64,000 nt of DNA from Herbaspirillum autotrophicum (GCF_001189915.1 NZ_LFLS01000016.1:1-64000), one strand, 5' to 3'. Positions 25,179 through 35,202 are shown, counted from the stretch's first letter. Program-made: numbers and translations. Notes: generated by a model from the letters alone, not told the origin.

Positions 25179-27698
25179 ATGACAGTTTCCCGAACCCGGC
25201 ATGCCAGCGCTGCCTCAACCATGGCCCGCCGTCACCGCCCAGCGCGCCTGAATCCGATGGCGACCGCTACCAAAGCGGCATTACTGACGACACTGGCGCT
25301 CGGCATGCAGGCCGGATGGATTGTCACTGCCCGCGCCCAGACCACGGATCAGAGCAGCGCCGAAGCAAAACGCTCATATCGCATTCCGGCCGGTGCGCTG
25401 GAACGGGTCCTGACCGGTTTTGCCAGCAGCGCCGGCATTGAGCTGGCGGTCGATGCCGCTTTGATTCAAGGCAAGTCCAGCGCAGGCCTGAGCGGCGACT
25501 ACACCGTACGGGAAGGCTTCGAAGAATTGTTGCGAGGGCAAGGCGTGCAACTGGTGCGCGCCCCCAACGGCGCTTATTCGTTGCGTCCGGCAGCAAGTTC
25601 CAGCGCTGACGCCGGGCCGGCAAATGCAGCAGCATTGCCGGCGGTAACCGTCAAAGCCCAGGCCGAACAGGAAAATGCCAGCGGCGAAGTCAAAGGCTAC
25701 ATCGCGCGCCGCAGTGCTACCGGCACCAAAACCGACTCCGCCATCATCGAGACACCGCAATCGATTTCCGTCGTCACCGCCGATTTCATCGAAGCCATCG
25801 GCGCCACTCGCCTCAAGGAAGCGCTGGCCTATACGCCCGGCATCAATACCTCGCCATGGGGCGCCGACTCGCGCTTTGACTGGACCATCCTGCGCGGCTT
25901 CGACGCCCAGGCCCCCGGTTATTATCTGGACGGACTGCAACTGCGCAACAACAACAGCTGGGCGGTGTGGCAAACCGAGAGCTATGGCGCCGAACGGATC
26001 GAAGTGCTGCGCGGACCGGCCTCGGTACTGTACGGACAAAACGGTGCCGGCGGCATGATCAACGTCGTGAGCAAGCGGCCAACCGAAGAACCGCTGCACG
26101 AACTGCAAGTCCAGTTCGGCGACAATTCACGCCGGCAGATCGCGGCCGATTTTTCCGGGCCGCTGGATGAACAGGGCAAGCTGCTGTACCGGCTGACCGG
26201 GCTGGTACGGGAAGCCAATCTGGCCGGCAGCGGCTTGCCGAACGACCGGGTATTTCTGGCACCGGCGCTGACCTGGCGGCCATCGAACGATACCTCGCTA
26301 ACCGTGCTGGCGCATTATCTGAAAGTACGCGACGGCAGTTCTTACGGCAGTTTTCCGGAAGTCGGCACGCTGCTGCCAAATCCCAACGGGCAATTCTCAC
26401 CGAAAACCTATGTCGGCGAACCGGGCTTCGATCATTTCAATCAAGATCAGTGGATGGCCGGCTATCTGTTTGAACATCGCCTCAACGATACCTGGACCGT
26501 GCGTCAGAATGCACGCTACGGCTACACCTCGGTAGATTACCGCCAGGTCTATAACCAAAGCGACTTTGCCATCGTCAATCCCGGCAACCCGGGCGACCCG
26601 GCCAATTTCCGGCTGTTGAACCGCTTCCCGTTCGGCAGCGTCGAAAACGCCCGCTTGCTGACCATCGACAATCAGGTACAAGCCAGATTCGGCCTGGGCG
26701 CGTCGCAACATACAATGTTGTTGGGTCTCGATTACCAGCATTCCCGCAACTACCAAAGTACCTACAATTCCGGCACGGTGGCACCCATCGACGGTTACGC
26801 GCCGGTGTACGGCAGCAGCGTCAGTACCGATGCGCCATGGTTTGATGGCTACACCACACTGACGCAAACCGGTTTTTATCTGCAAGACCAGATCAAATGG
26901 GGCGACTGGGTAGCAACGCTGGGCGGACGCTACGACCGCGCATCCACCAAGGTCGACAGCAATATTGACGGTTCCACCACGCGCATCACGGAACACAAGT
27001 TCACCAAACGCGCCGGACTGGTGTATCTGCATCCGAGCGGCTGGGCCCCCTACGTCAGTTATGCCGAGTCCTTCTCGCCGACTGCCACCATCGATCCGGT
27101 CACCAACAATCCGCTGCAACCGGAAACCGGACGTCAATATGAAGTCGGGCTGCGCTACCAGCCAAGCGGAAGCAAGGACAAATACAGCGCGGCAATCTTC
27201 GACCTGCGCCGGCAAAACTACATCACTTACACCACGGACTTCCTGCCCAAGCAAACCGGTGAAATTCTGGTGCGCGGTCTCGAACTGGAAGCCGCTTTCC
27301 AGCCGACACCACGCATCAATGTGGTCGCCGCATATACCTTCACGCCCAAGGCCGAGGTCACTGCCAGCAGCACGGTGACCGACATCGGCAAGCAGATGCA
27401 GGCGGTATCGCGCAATCAAGCCTCGCTGTGGACCGACTATCGCTTTCCGTTCGGCCTCAAGCTTGGCGCCGGTGCGCGCTATATCGGCTCCAATCATGGC
27501 TACGCCGAATCGGCCAGCATTCCGGTACCGGCCTACACCGTGTTCGATGCCTTGGTCGAATATGACCTGCAACGCTGGAACCTGGCGCTCAACCTGCGCA
27601 ACCTGACCAACAAGACGTTCATCAGTAATTGCAGTGCCGGCAGTTGCCGGTATGGCGATTTGCGCAAGGTATTTGCCACGGCAACCTACCGCTGGTGA
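25179..27698 (+). CDS. TonB-dependent siderophore receptor with STN domain (second)
   Basis: An 839-residue receptor with signal peptide, STN domain (RIPAGALERVLTGFASSAG), plug with VLYGQNGAGGMINVVSKRP and a barrel ending in YRW. The plug and barrel are of the FhuA/FoxA-like hydroxamate siderophore-receptor group (for example RGFDAQAPGYYLDGLQLR). Two cysteines (SNCSAGSC) occur near the end, unlike the first receptor. It completes the second sigma/FecR/receptor cassette. Confidence 0.9.
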   Translation: MTVSRTRHASAASTMARRHRPARLNPMATATKAALLTTLALGMQAGWIVTARAQTTDQSSAEAKRSYRIPAGALERVLTGFASSAGIELAVDAALIQGKSSAGLSGDYTVREGFEELLRGQGVQLVRAPNGAYSLRPAASSSADAGPANAAALPAVTVKAQAEQENASGEVKGYIARRSATGTKTDSAIIETPQSISVVTADFIEAIGATRLKEALAYTPGINTSPWGADSRFDWTILRGFDAQAPGYYLDGLQLRNNNSWAVWQTESYGAERIEVLRGPASVLYGQNGAGGMINVVSKRPTEEPLHELQVQFGDNSRRQIAADFSGPLDEQGKLLYRLTGLVREANLAGSGLPNDRVFLAPALTWRPSNDTSLTVLAHYLKVRDGSSYGSFPEVGTLLPNPNGQFSPKTYVGEPGFDHFNQDQWMAGYLFEHRLNDTWTVRQNARYGYTSVDYRQVYNQSDFAIVNPGNPGDPANFRLLNRFPFGSVENARLLTIDNQVQARFGLGASQHTMLLGLDYQHSRNYQSTYNSGTVAPIDGYAPVYGSSVSTDAPWFDGYTTLTQTGFYLQDQIKWGDWVATLGGRYDRASTKVDSNIDGSTTRITEHKFTKRAGLVYLHPSGWAPYVSYAESFSPTATIDPVTNNPLQPETGRQYEVGLRYQPSGSKDKYSAAIFDLRRQNYITYTTDFLPKQTGEILVRGLELEAAFQPTPRINVVAAYTFTPKAEVTASSTVTDIGKQMQAVSRNQASLWTDYRFPFGLKLGAGARYIGSNHGYAESASIPVPAYTVFDALVEYDLQRWNLALNLRNLTNKTFISNCSAGSCRYGDLRKVFATATYRW

Positions 27699-27721
27699 CG
27701 ACCGGCTTCGGCAAAAGTGAA

Positions 27722-27753
27722 AGCCGGGCGACCTTATGCAAGGTGGCCCGGCT
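27722..27753 (+). terminator. Terminator after second siderophore receptor
   Basis: A 14-bp stem with paired GCCGGGC-G-ACCTT and complement closes a 4-base ATGC loop (27722-27735, 27740-27753). It ends 55 bases after the receptor stop and is followed by CTCTCTG. Confidence 0.65.
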
Positions 27754-27992
27754 CTCTGCCCGCCCCATTCCCTGATGAAGTCAGGCACTTTTCGGCCACG
27801 ACCGGATTGCGTCGCATCCTAGCTGACCGCGCCAGCAGGTGATTGACTACCGAAGTGTTTCTTGCAAGGCATCGCGGCAGCAAAAGGCTGATCCGCAAGG
27901 CTGGGTAAACCCGAAGAAACCGGATGATCACGAATGATCTTGTGCGAACGACCTTGGCGTGGCCGCAACGCAGTTTGGTGGGTACCGCAAGA

Positions 27993-28676
27993 CTACCACG
28001 CAGCCATATGTTCCTCAACATCGGCGACAGGGTAGCCATGTTCCAGCAGCGATTTCTTCAATAACACCAGCAACATGAGGTGTTCAATCTGATTCATTTC
28101 CTCTGTTGGCAATTTGAAAAAATCCAGCAATGTCTCGACTGTGAATTGCCCCACTACCTTGCTCACAAAAATATTGGTTTCGGGAAATTCCATTTGAGAC
28201 GCATCATTCAGGAGACGTATCTGCTGTATCAAACAGAAATTCCCCTTGCCCAATGCCTGCACCAGCAATTTCCTGGTAGCCGAGATTTTTTTCGGAGCGG
28301 AGCGGCAGGAGCAATACGACGATTCAGATGATTCAGTCCGGCATCGCGAGCAAAACTCTTTGTTACCGTAAGGAAAACTGAATATCAATTCGCCTTCAAC
28401 CTTGATCATGTGAACTTGAAACTGCCCTTGCTCATCCTCGCTCACGTGATGATAAATTCTGAATGTCTTGCGATTCAGCCGGGGACCGTATATTTCCAGT
28501 AACTTCTTAAGCTGACTTTCCTTGGCAGCAGCGGCACCGTTCTTCCAGGAACTGACCATCGATTGCTGCGTACGACAGGTATCTGCGATCTGCTTTTGCG
28601 TCCAGCCATCACGCAAGGCCATATTGATCAGTTGCTTGGTGTAGCGATACTTTTTACTGTCTTCTTTTTCAGCCAT
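27993..28676 (-). CDS. HTH protein with a cysteine cluster, unrecognised
   Basis: A 227-residue protein I do not recognise. The first 50 residues look like an XRE-type helix-turn-helix (WTQKQIADTCRTQQSMVSSW). The middle carries a likely metal site (CSRCRTESSESSYCSCR). The C-terminal half is helical with FKLPTEEMNQIEHLMLL. Base composition differs from the neighbours: for example, row 28081-28140 counts 22 of 60 G+C, against clearly GC-rich rows around it. No partner beyond the small gene upstream is visible, and phage or island origin is possible but unproven. Confidence 0.7.
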   Translation of the reverse strand: MAEKEDSKKYRYTKQLINMALRDGWTQKQIADTCRTQQSMVSSWKNGAAAAKESQLKKLLEIYGPRLNRKTFRIYHHVSEDEQGQFQVHMIKVEGELIFSFPYGNKEFCSRCRTESSESSYCSCRSAPKKISATRKLLVQALGKGNFCLIQQIRLLNDASQMEFPETNIFVSKVVGQFTVETLLDFFKLPTEEMNQIEHLMLLVLLKKSLLEHGYPVADVEEHMAAW

Positions 28677-28724
28677 GTGTAAAGCAGGTAGTCCTGTCCG
28701 TTGTGCCTCTGACGTGATGCCCGA

Positions 28725-28877
28725 TCAGATTGATGGTTTTATTTTTGCCGGTGGAGATTTCTTCTGTTGCTGCGGATCCAGTTGCTTGCCGCGATTCCCT
28801 TGATTCTTGTCATAGGTCTTGTTCGTCCCCGGGGTACCTTTGTTTTTGTTCTGCATATCTGCATCATGGTTAGCCAT
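28725..28877 (-). CDS. Small hydrophilic protein, 50 residues
   Basis: A short gene too small for usual calling. ATG at 28877 is preceded by AGGAG about eight bases away; the reading frame gives 50 residues, very polar, with many Lys, Asn, Gln and Pro (it begins MANHDADMQNKNKG and ends KSPPAKIKPSI). It resembles no family that I can name. It lies 48 bases upstream of the HTH gene on the same strand, so the two may be co-transcribed. Its high polar content suggests an intrinsically disordered protein. Confidence 0.55.
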   Translation of the reverse strand: MANHDADMQNKNKGTPGTNKTYDKNQGNRGKQLDPQQQKKSPPAKIKPSI

Positions 28878-29148
28878 CACTCACTCCTGTTGCTTGGTTA
28901 AAGAGATTTCATTTTGCCAAAACCAGCAATTTTTTCCATTGATATGTTCCCGATATTTTACCGATAACCCAAGATATTGCGCATTCGCAAGGGTCGGCGC
29001 CACAAATACACTTGCGCCAAGACTTTCCAGGATCAACGCGGCAAGTCAAATACGTGCCATCACGGTATCTTCGGCCTCACAGATATTTCCATATGCGGGA
29101 AAATACGCGAGGCCGCACCGAAGACGTCGATTACACGCAATCACAAAC
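28878..29148. other. Intergenic with nested inverted repeat
   Basis: These 271 bases hold no credible gene. At 29068-29124 arms CTTCGGCCTC and GAGGCCGCACCGAAG frame an inner TATTTCC/GGGAAAATA pair, giving a branched or nested hairpin next to the SDR stop. It may terminate the SDR gene or be a small structured RNA; the sequence alone does not decide. Confidence 0.4.
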
Positions 29149-29946
29149 TCAGGCCAGATAGCGCGCACCCGGACGGGCATGGCTCAGGCGTTGCGCCAGC
29201 ACCCGACGCGTCGCTTCATGGCGGCTCCATTCGTCACCATCCTGCAATGGCGGGATGGTGATCACTTCGCCTTGGTCAAAGCCAATCAGCGCGGCGTCGA
29301 CCATATCTTCGGCGCTCATCACCGACCCCTCGCGCAAGTTCGAATGCGCAAGGCCAGCGATATCCCAGAATTCGGTTGCGGTAGCGCCCGGCAATACTGC
29401 CTGAATACGAATACCCTTGTCGCCCAGTTCATGTTGCAGCGATTGCGTCAGCGCCAGCACGAAGGCCTTGCTGGCGCCGTACACGCCATTCAGGATTTCC
29501 GGGCCGATCGCCACCACCGAGGCGATATTGATGACCGTACCGCCATTGCGCGCAACGAAGCCGGGCACGGCCGCGTATGTCAGGCGTGTCAGCGCCGTGA
29601 CGTTGACGTCGATCATCTGTTCCATGCGATCCACATCCGAATTCAGCAACGGCGTGACGGCGCCAAAGCCGGCGTTGTTGACCAGCACAGTGATGCTGGC
29701 GTCCGTGCGCAAGATGTTTTCCACTTGCGCCAGTTCGGTCTGGTTGCCGAGATCGGCCGGCACCACTTTGACGTTGCGCCCGCTGCTGTCGCTGATGCGA
29801 CGGGCCACTGCGGCCAGTCGTTCGGCATTGCGCGCCACCAGAATCAGGTCATGTCCGCGCTGCGCCAGACGGTCTGCGTAAATGGCGCCGATGCCGGTCG
29901 AGGCGCCGGTAATCAGGGCCGTGCCCTTGGTGGTGGTGTTTGTCAT
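29149..29946 (-). CDS. Short-chain dehydrogenase/reductase (SDR)
   Basis: A 265-residue classical SDR with TGASTGIG at about residues 14-21, NNAG (LVNNAGFG) and the catalytic YGASKAF, that is Tyr-x-x-x-Lys, after Ser in NIASVVA. Reductase or dehydrogenase activity on a carbonyl or alcohol with NAD(P) is expected; the substrate is not readable. It diverges from the GlxA-type regulator at 30079, whose target it may be. Confidence 0.9.
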   Translation of the reverse strand: MTNTTTKGTALITGASTGIGAIYADRLAQRGHDLILVARNAERLAAVARRISDSSGRNVKVVPADLGNQTELAQVENILRTDASITVLVNNAGFGAVTPLLNSDVDRMEQMIDVNVTALTRLTYAAVPGFVARNGGTVINIASVVAIGPEILNGVYGASKAFVLALTQSLQHELGDKGIRIQAVLPGATATEFWDIAGLAHSNLREGSVMSAEDMVDAALIGFDQGEVITIPPLQDGDEWSRHEATRRVLAQRLSHARPGARYLA

Positions 29947-30078
29947 TGCGTACTCCGTAGGTAGATTCCGAGGTTGGAGAAATCATTATGGGAGCAACAT
30001 CAAAAGTCTCAAATGACATTAAACCCACTTTTTATGCCATCATGCGCAATGACTGGATCAAGAACGTTGGAGGACCCC

Positions 30079-31044
30079 ATGAGCAAGCGCGTCGCACTGG
30101 TTGTATTTCCCGGCTTTCAGATGCTGGATCTGGCAGCATTGACGGTGTTCGAAATCGCCAATCTGATGCAGCAGCCTGCGCCGTATGCGCTGGAAGTGGT
30201 ATCGCACAGCGGCGGCATGGTCATGAGTTCATCGGGTGTCAGGATCGAAACCCAGGCTTTCAGCACGCGTTCCTATGACACCGTACTGCTGGCCGGCGCG
30301 ACTGAAATTACCGCCTCCGAACCGCAATTGATCGTCTGCCTGCAACGCGCCGCTCAACGTGCACGGCGCATCGCCAGCATCTGCACCGGCGCCTTCATTC
30401 TGGCCGAAGCCGGCTTGCTCGGCGGTTATCGCGTGACCACCCACTGGGCCCATGCACATGAATTGAAACGCCGGCATCCGGAAATCCTGATCGATGACGA
30501 CAAGATTTTCGTTCACGACCGCGCGCTGTGGACTTCCGCCGGCATGACGGCCTGTATCGACCTGGCGCTGGCGCTGGTGGATGATGACCTTGGTCCCGAA
30601 TTGGCCAAGGCAGTCGCGCGCAAGCTGGTGATCTATCATCGCCGCACTGGCGGCCAGTCGCAGTTTGCCACCATGTCGGAACTGGAGCCCGGCTCAGACC
30701 GGATTCGCGATGCACTCAATTTTGCCAAGGAAAACTTGCGGGAACCGCTGACGGTGGAGCAACTGGCCAATCATGTGCATTGGAGTCCGCGCCATTTCAG
30801 CCGCGCCTTTCAACTGCAAACCGGACATTCCCCCGCCAAAGCCATCGAGAAACTGCGACTGGAAGCAGCCCGTGCACTGCTTGAAGACGGCCACGTCGCC
30901 ATTTCGAATATCGCCATGCAAACCGGTTTCGGCGATGAAGAACGCATGCGGCGGGCGTTCTTGCGCACGCTCGGGAAGCCGCCGCAAGCCTTGTTGCGCG
31001 AAGCGCGTTTGCGACAGCAACCGCTGGCGGCTCAGGCGGCCTGA
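30079..31044 (+). CDS. GlxA-family regulator (DJ-1/PfpI + AraC HTH)
   Basis: A 321-residue regulator. The N-terminal DJ-1/PfpI-like domain includes SICTGAFILAEAGLL, where C sits at the nucleophile elbow. The C-terminal AraC HTH reads LANHVHWSPRHFSRAFQ and IAMQTGFGDEERMRRAF. The ATG at 30079 has GGAGGA upstream. It diverges from the SDR and may regulate it. Members of this family include activators responding to small nitrogen compounds, but no effector can be named here. Confidence 0.9.
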   Translation: MSKRVALVVFPGFQMLDLAALTVFEIANLMQQPAPYALEVVSHSGGMVMSSSGVRIETQAFSTRSYDTVLLAGATEITASEPQLIVCLQRAAQRARRIASICTGAFILAEAGLLGGYRVTTHWAHAHELKRRHPEILIDDDKIFVHDRALWTSAGMTACIDLALALVDDDLGPELAKAVARKLVIYHRRTGGQSQFATMSELEPGSDRIRDALNFAKENLREPLTVEQLANHVHWSPRHFSRAFQLQTGHSPAKAIEKLRLEAARALLEDGHVAISNIAMQTGFGDEERMRRAFLRTLGKPPQALLREARLRQQPLAAQAA

Positions 31045-31403
31045 CGGCGTCGTCCTTCGCCGGCCACATCGGCCATGGTTTTCGGCGTGCCGTCGCGCAA
31101 TCGCCCGCGCGGCAACCCAAACCAGTTTATTTTATTGCAACGCAACAACACGGCCACTGGTTAGTTAGTTTCCATCACGCCTGCCAAATCGCTCGCTTCC
31201 TGCTGCCGCTCCCGGCACAAATTCCCCAAGACAACAACAATCCGATGCTGCAAGGCAGGTTTCCACGCGCTTGACCTGATTATTTGCAGTGGCATGGAAG
31301 TTGCGGAATGACAGGGGTAACGGCAAGCACATGTGCAGTTGCAGCATGGGAGACGGCAGTAGCACAGACAATTTAAAACGGTGGATACCGGTGGAGATTT
31401 GCA
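31045..31403 (+). promoter_or_regulatory. Upstream regulatory region of the hydrogenase operon
   Basis: These 359 bases contain the sigma-54 promoter near 31290 and, upstream, space for activator sites of HoxA type. No gene is evident. The first part after the glxA stop is GC-rich with no clear terminator. Confidence 0.6.
31290..31304 (+). promoter_or_regulatory. Sigma-54 (-24/-12) promoter of hoxK
   Basis: TGGCATG-GAAG-TTGC matches the -24/-12 consensus (TGGCAC-N5-TTGC) with GG at 31291-31292 and GC at 31303-31304, exactly ten bases apart. It lies about 100 bases before the hoxK ATG, and the cluster encodes HoxA, a sigma-54 activator, at its far end. The hoxK promoter of Cupriavidus necator is known to be sigma-54 dependent. 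Confidence 0.8.
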
Positions 31404-32486
31404 ATGATCGAAACATTCTATGAGGTCATGCGGCGTCAGGGCATTTCGCGTCGCAGTTTTTTGAAGTATTGCTCGCTGACGGCAACGTCGCTGGGTCTGG
31501 GTCCGGCCTTCGTGCCGCAAATTGCGCATGCCATGGAAACCAAGCCGCGCACCCCGGTGTTGTGGTTGCATGGCCTCGAATGCACCTGCTGTTCGGAATC
31601 GTTCATCCGTTCCGCCCATCCGCTGGCCAAGGATGTGGTGCTGTCCATGATTTCGCTCGATTACGACGACACCCTGATGTCGGCCGCCGGCCATCAGGCC
31701 GAAGCGATCCTCGAAGAAATCATGACCAAGTACAAGGGCAACTACATTCTGGCAGTGGAAGGCAATCCGCCGCTGAATCAGGATGGCATGAGCTGCATCA
31801 TCGGCGGCCGGCCCTTCATTGAACAATTGCGTCATGTCGCCAAGGATGCCAAGGCCATCATTTCCTGGGGTTCCTGTGCTTCGTGGGGTTGCGTGCAGGC
31901 AGCCAAACCGAATCCGACACAAGCCACGCCGATTCATAAAGTAATCCTCGACAAGCCGATCATCAAGGTCCCGGGCTGTCCGCCGATTGCCGAAGTCATG
32001 ACTGGTGTGATCACTTACATGCTGACCTTCGACAAGATTCCGGAACTGGATCGCCAAGGTCGTCCCAAGATGTTTTACAGCCAGCGCATTCATGACAAGT
32101 GCTATCGCCGTCCACATTTCGACGCCGGCCAGTTCGTCGAATCCTGGGATGATGAATCGGCGCGCAAGGGTTATTGCCTGTACAAGGTCGGCTGCAAAGG
32201 ACCGACTACCTACAACGCCTGTTCCACCACACGCTGGAATGAAGGCACCAGTTTCCCGATCCAGTCCGGCCACGGTTGCATCGGCTGCTCCGAAGACGGC
32301 TTCTGGGACAAGGGTTCGTTCTACAACCGCCTGACCGACATTCATCAGTTCGGCATCGAAGCCAATGCCGATCAGATCGGCGGCACTGTCGCGGCGGTCA
32401 CCGGTGCGGCAGCGGTAGCGCATGCCGCAGCGTCGGCCATCAAGCGCGCCACCCGAAAAAAAGATCCGGCTGACGCCGACCACTGA
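31404..32486 (+). CDS. hoxK: Membrane-bound [NiFe] hydrogenase small subunit
   Basis: A 360-residue group 1 uptake hydrogenase small subunit. The twin-arginine signal SRRSFLKYC is at about residues 15-23, with cleavage expected near residue 43 (AHA). In mature numbering the proximal cluster ligands are C17, C20, C115 and C149, and the extra cysteines C19 and C120 of oxygen-tolerant enzymes are both present (ECTCC, and SCASWGC). The medial and distal cluster ligands follow, and a C-terminal helix anchors the protein in the membrane. It opens a long plus-strand operon behind a sigma-54 promoter. Confidence 0.97.
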   Translation: MIETFYEVMRRQGISRRSFLKYCSLTATSLGLGPAFVPQIAHAMETKPRTPVLWLHGLECTCCSESFIRSAHPLAKDVVLSMISLDYDDTLMSAAGHQAEAILEEIMTKYKGNYILAVEGNPPLNQDGMSCIIGGRPFIEQLRHVAKDAKAIISWGSCASWGCVQAAKPNPTQATPIHKVILDKPIIKVPGCPPIAEVMTGVITYMLTFDKIPELDRQGRPKMFYSQRIHDKCYRRPHFDAGQFVESWDDESARKGYCLYKVGCKGPTTYNACSTTRWNEGTSFPIQSGHGCIGCSEDGFWDKGSFYNRLTDIHQFGIEANADQIGGTVAAVTGAAAVAHAAASAIKRATRKKDPADADH

Positions 32487-32568
32487 CACTGCACCGGAAT
32501 TCATTGCACATACGAAAAGTGCCCGCGCTCCATCGCGACAACGCACGAGTACGCAACCAGGACAAAGC

Positions 32569-34431
32569 ATGACAACTTATCAAACCCAAGGTTATCAACT
32601 CAATGACAGCGGCCGCCGCATCGTGGTCGATCCGGTCACCCGCATCGAAGGACACATGCGGGTGGAAGTCAATCTCGACGCCAACAATGTGATCCGCAAC
32701 GCGGTTTCGACCGGCACCATGTGGCGCGGTCTGGAAGTGATATTGAAGGGCCGCGATCCGCGCGACGCCTGGGCCTTCGTCGAACGCATCTGCGGCGTCT
32801 GCACCGGTTGCCACGCGCTGGCCTCGGTACGCGCGGTGGAAGACGCTCTCGATATCAGGATTCCCAAGAACGCCCATCTGATCCGCGAGATCATGGCCAA
32901 GACCCTGCAAGTGCATGACCACGTGGTGCACTTCTATCACCTGCATGCGCTCGACTGGGTCGATATCATTTCCGCGCTCAAGGCCGATCCCAAGCGCACC
33001 TCGGAATTGCAGCAATCGGTATCGCCATCGCATCCGGTGTCGTCGCCGGGCTATTTCCGCGACATCCAAAACCGCATCAAGAAGTTTGTCGAAAGCGGCC
33101 AGCTCGGACCGTTCAAGAATGGTTACTGGGGCAATGCTGCCTACAAGCTGCCGCCCGAAGCCAATCTGATGGCACTGGCGCATTATCTGGAAGCGCTCGA
33201 TCTGCAAAAGGAATGGGTCAAGATCCACACCATTTTCGGCGGCAAGAATCCGCATCCGAATTATCTGGTCGGCGGCGTGCCATGTGCGATCAACATGGAT
33301 GGCAATGGCGCGGCCGGGGCGCCACTCAACATGGAGCGTCTCAATTTCGTCAAGGCCCGCATCGAAGAAGCCATCGATTTCTGCCGCAACGTCTACATTC
33401 CTGACGTGCTGGCCATCGGCACCATCTACAAGGACGCCGGCTGGCTCTACGGCGGCGGACTGGCGGCAACCAACGTCATCGACTACGGCGCTTATCCCAA
33501 GGTCAATTACGACGACAGCACCAACCAGATGCCGGGCGGCGCCATTCTCAACGGCAACTGGGATGAAATCTTTCCGGTCGATCCGCGCGATCCGGTACAG
33601 GTGCAGGAATTCGTCTCGCACTCCTGGTACAAGTACGCCGATGAAACCAAGGGCTTGCATCCGTGGGACGGCGTTACCGATCCGAACTATGTATTGGGCG
33701 CCAAGACCAAGGGGACCCGCACCGCGATTGAACAGATCGATGAATCGGCCAAGTATTCCTGGGTCAAGTCACCACGCTGGCGCGGTCATGCGATGGAAGT
33801 CGGTCCATTGTCGCGCTACATTCTCGGCTATGCCCACGCCCTGAAAAATCCCAACCATACCGGCGCGGCTTACATCAAGAATCAGATTCTGGAATCGGCC
33901 CGTGCCGTCAATGTCGACATTCCCAAGATGCTCGGCATGAAGCAAACCGATTACACCGCCAAGCAATTGTTGCCGACCACCATCGGCCGCACGCTGGCGC
34001 GGGCGCTGGAATCACTCAACTGCGCCGAGATGATGCGCGATGACTTCAATGAAATGATGGCCAACATCAAGGCCGGCGATTCTTCCACCGCCAATGTCGA
34101 AAAATGGGACCCGTCCACCTGGCCCAAGGAAGCCCAGGGCGTCGGTCTGGTGGCGGCACCGCGCGGCGCGCTCGGACACTGGATCAAGATCAAAGATGGC
34201 AAGATCGAAAACTATCAGTGCGTGGTCCCGAGTACCTGGAATGCCGGCCCGCGTGACAGTCAGGGGCAGATCGGCGCGTTCGAAGCATCACTGATGAATA
34301 CGCCGATGGCCAATCCCGATCAGCCGGTGGAAATCCTGCGCACACTGCATTCGTTCGATCCGTGCATGGCATGTTCCACTCACGTCATGAGCCCGGACGG
34401 CCAGGAACTGACCACGGTAACGGTACGTTAA
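32569..34431 (+). CDS. hoxG: Membrane-bound [NiFe] hydrogenase large subunit
   Basis: A 620-residue catalytic subunit. The Ni-Fe ligands are the cysteines of RICGVCTGC (C75, C78) near the N-terminus and DPCMACSTH (C599, C602) near the C-terminus. Fifteen residues follow His605, the extension removed by the maturation protease encoded downstream. The ATG at 32569 has an AGGA-like site and gives the standard start; an earlier in-frame ATG at 32422 lies inside hoxK. It forms the heterodimer with HoxK and oxidises H2 at the periplasmic side of the membrane. Confidence 0.97.
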   Translation: MTTYQTQGYQLNDSGRRIVVDPVTRIEGHMRVEVNLDANNVIRNAVSTGTMWRGLEVILKGRDPRDAWAFVERICGVCTGCHALASVRAVEDALDIRIPKNAHLIREIMAKTLQVHDHVVHFYHLHALDWVDIISALKADPKRTSELQQSVSPSHPVSSPGYFRDIQNRIKKFVESGQLGPFKNGYWGNAAYKLPPEANLMALAHYLEALDLQKEWVKIHTIFGGKNPHPNYLVGGVPCAINMDGNGAAGAPLNMERLNFVKARIEEAIDFCRNVYIPDVLAIGTIYKDAGWLYGGGLAATNVIDYGAYPKVNYDDSTNQMPGGAILNGNWDEIFPVDPRDPVQVQEFVSHSWYKYADETKGLHPWDGVTDPNYVLGAKTKGTRTAIEQIDESAKYSWVKSPRWRGHAMEVGPLSRYILGYAHALKNPNHTGAAYIKNQILESARAVNVDIPKMLGMKQTDYTAKQLLPTTIGRTLARALESLNCAEMMRDDFNEMMANIKAGDSSTANVEKWDPSTWPKEAQGVGLVAAPRGALGHWIKIKDGKIENYQCVVPSTWNAGPRDSQGQIGAFEASLMNTPMANPDQPVEILRTLHSFDPCMACSTHVMSPDGQELTTVTVR

Positions 34432-34470
34432 GCGCGGCAGCCACGCCGTCAGGAATCAACAGGAGACAAC

Positions 34471-35196
34471 ATGACACAGCAAAACACCGCACCGGCAAGT
34501 ACCGGTCAGGATGAAGATGCCGTCGCACAGGCGGGAGCAGTCAAATCAGTCTACGTGTATGAAGCGCCGGTGCGGATCTGGCACTGGATCAATGCCTTGT
34601 CGATCGTGATCCTGGCGGTGACCGGCTATTTCATCGGCAGTCCGCTGCCGACCCAGCCCGGCGAAGCCAGCGCCAATTACCTGATGGGCTATATCCGCTT
34701 CGCCCATTTTGCCGCCGCCTATGTGTTTGCCATCGGCATGCTGGGGCGGATCTACTGGGCTTGCGTCGGCAACTCGCATGCGCGCGAGATGTTCTGGGTG
34801 CCGATCTTCACGGCGGCGTACTGGCGCGAAGTATGGTCGATGATGAAATGGTATGGCTTCGTGCTGGCCCGTCCCAATCGTTACGTCGGGCACAATCCGC
34901 TGGCGCGCTTTGCGATGTTCTTCGTATTCCTGCTGGCCTCGCTGTTCATGATCGTGACCGGCTTCGCCATGTATGGCGAAGGCTTGCAGCGCGGTTCCTG
35001 GGCCGATCATCTGTTCGGCTGGGTGATTCCGCTGATGGGGCAATCGCAGGATGTACATACCTGGCACCACGTCGGCATGTGGGTGATCATCGTGTTCATC
35101 ATCCTGCATGTGTATGCCGCGATCCGCGAAGACATCATGGGTCGCACCAGCGTGGTCAGCACCATGATTTCCGGTCACCGCACTTTTAAAGGATGA
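34471..35196 (+). CDS. hoxZ: Hydrogenase b-type cytochrome subunit
   Basis: A 241-residue inner-membrane protein with four or five helices and conserved histidines for two haems (VRIWHWINALS early, and HTWHHVGMW near the end). HoxZ anchors the HoxKG dimer and passes electrons from H2 to the quinone pool. It follows hoxG after 39 bases with GGAG before its start. Confidence 0.95.
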   Translation: MTQQNTAPASTGQDEDAVAQAGAVKSVYVYEAPVRIWHWINALSIVILAVTGYFIGSPLPTQPGEASANYLMGYIRFAHFAAAYVFAIGMLGRIYWACVGNSHAREMFWVPIFTAAYWREVWSMMKWYGFVLARPNRYVGHNPLARFAMFFVFLLASLFMIVTGFAMYGEGLQRGSWADHLFGWVIPLMGQSQDVHTWHHVGMWVIIVFIILHVYAAIREDIMGRTSVVSTMISGHRTFKG

Positions 35197-35202
35197 GCAG
35201 TC

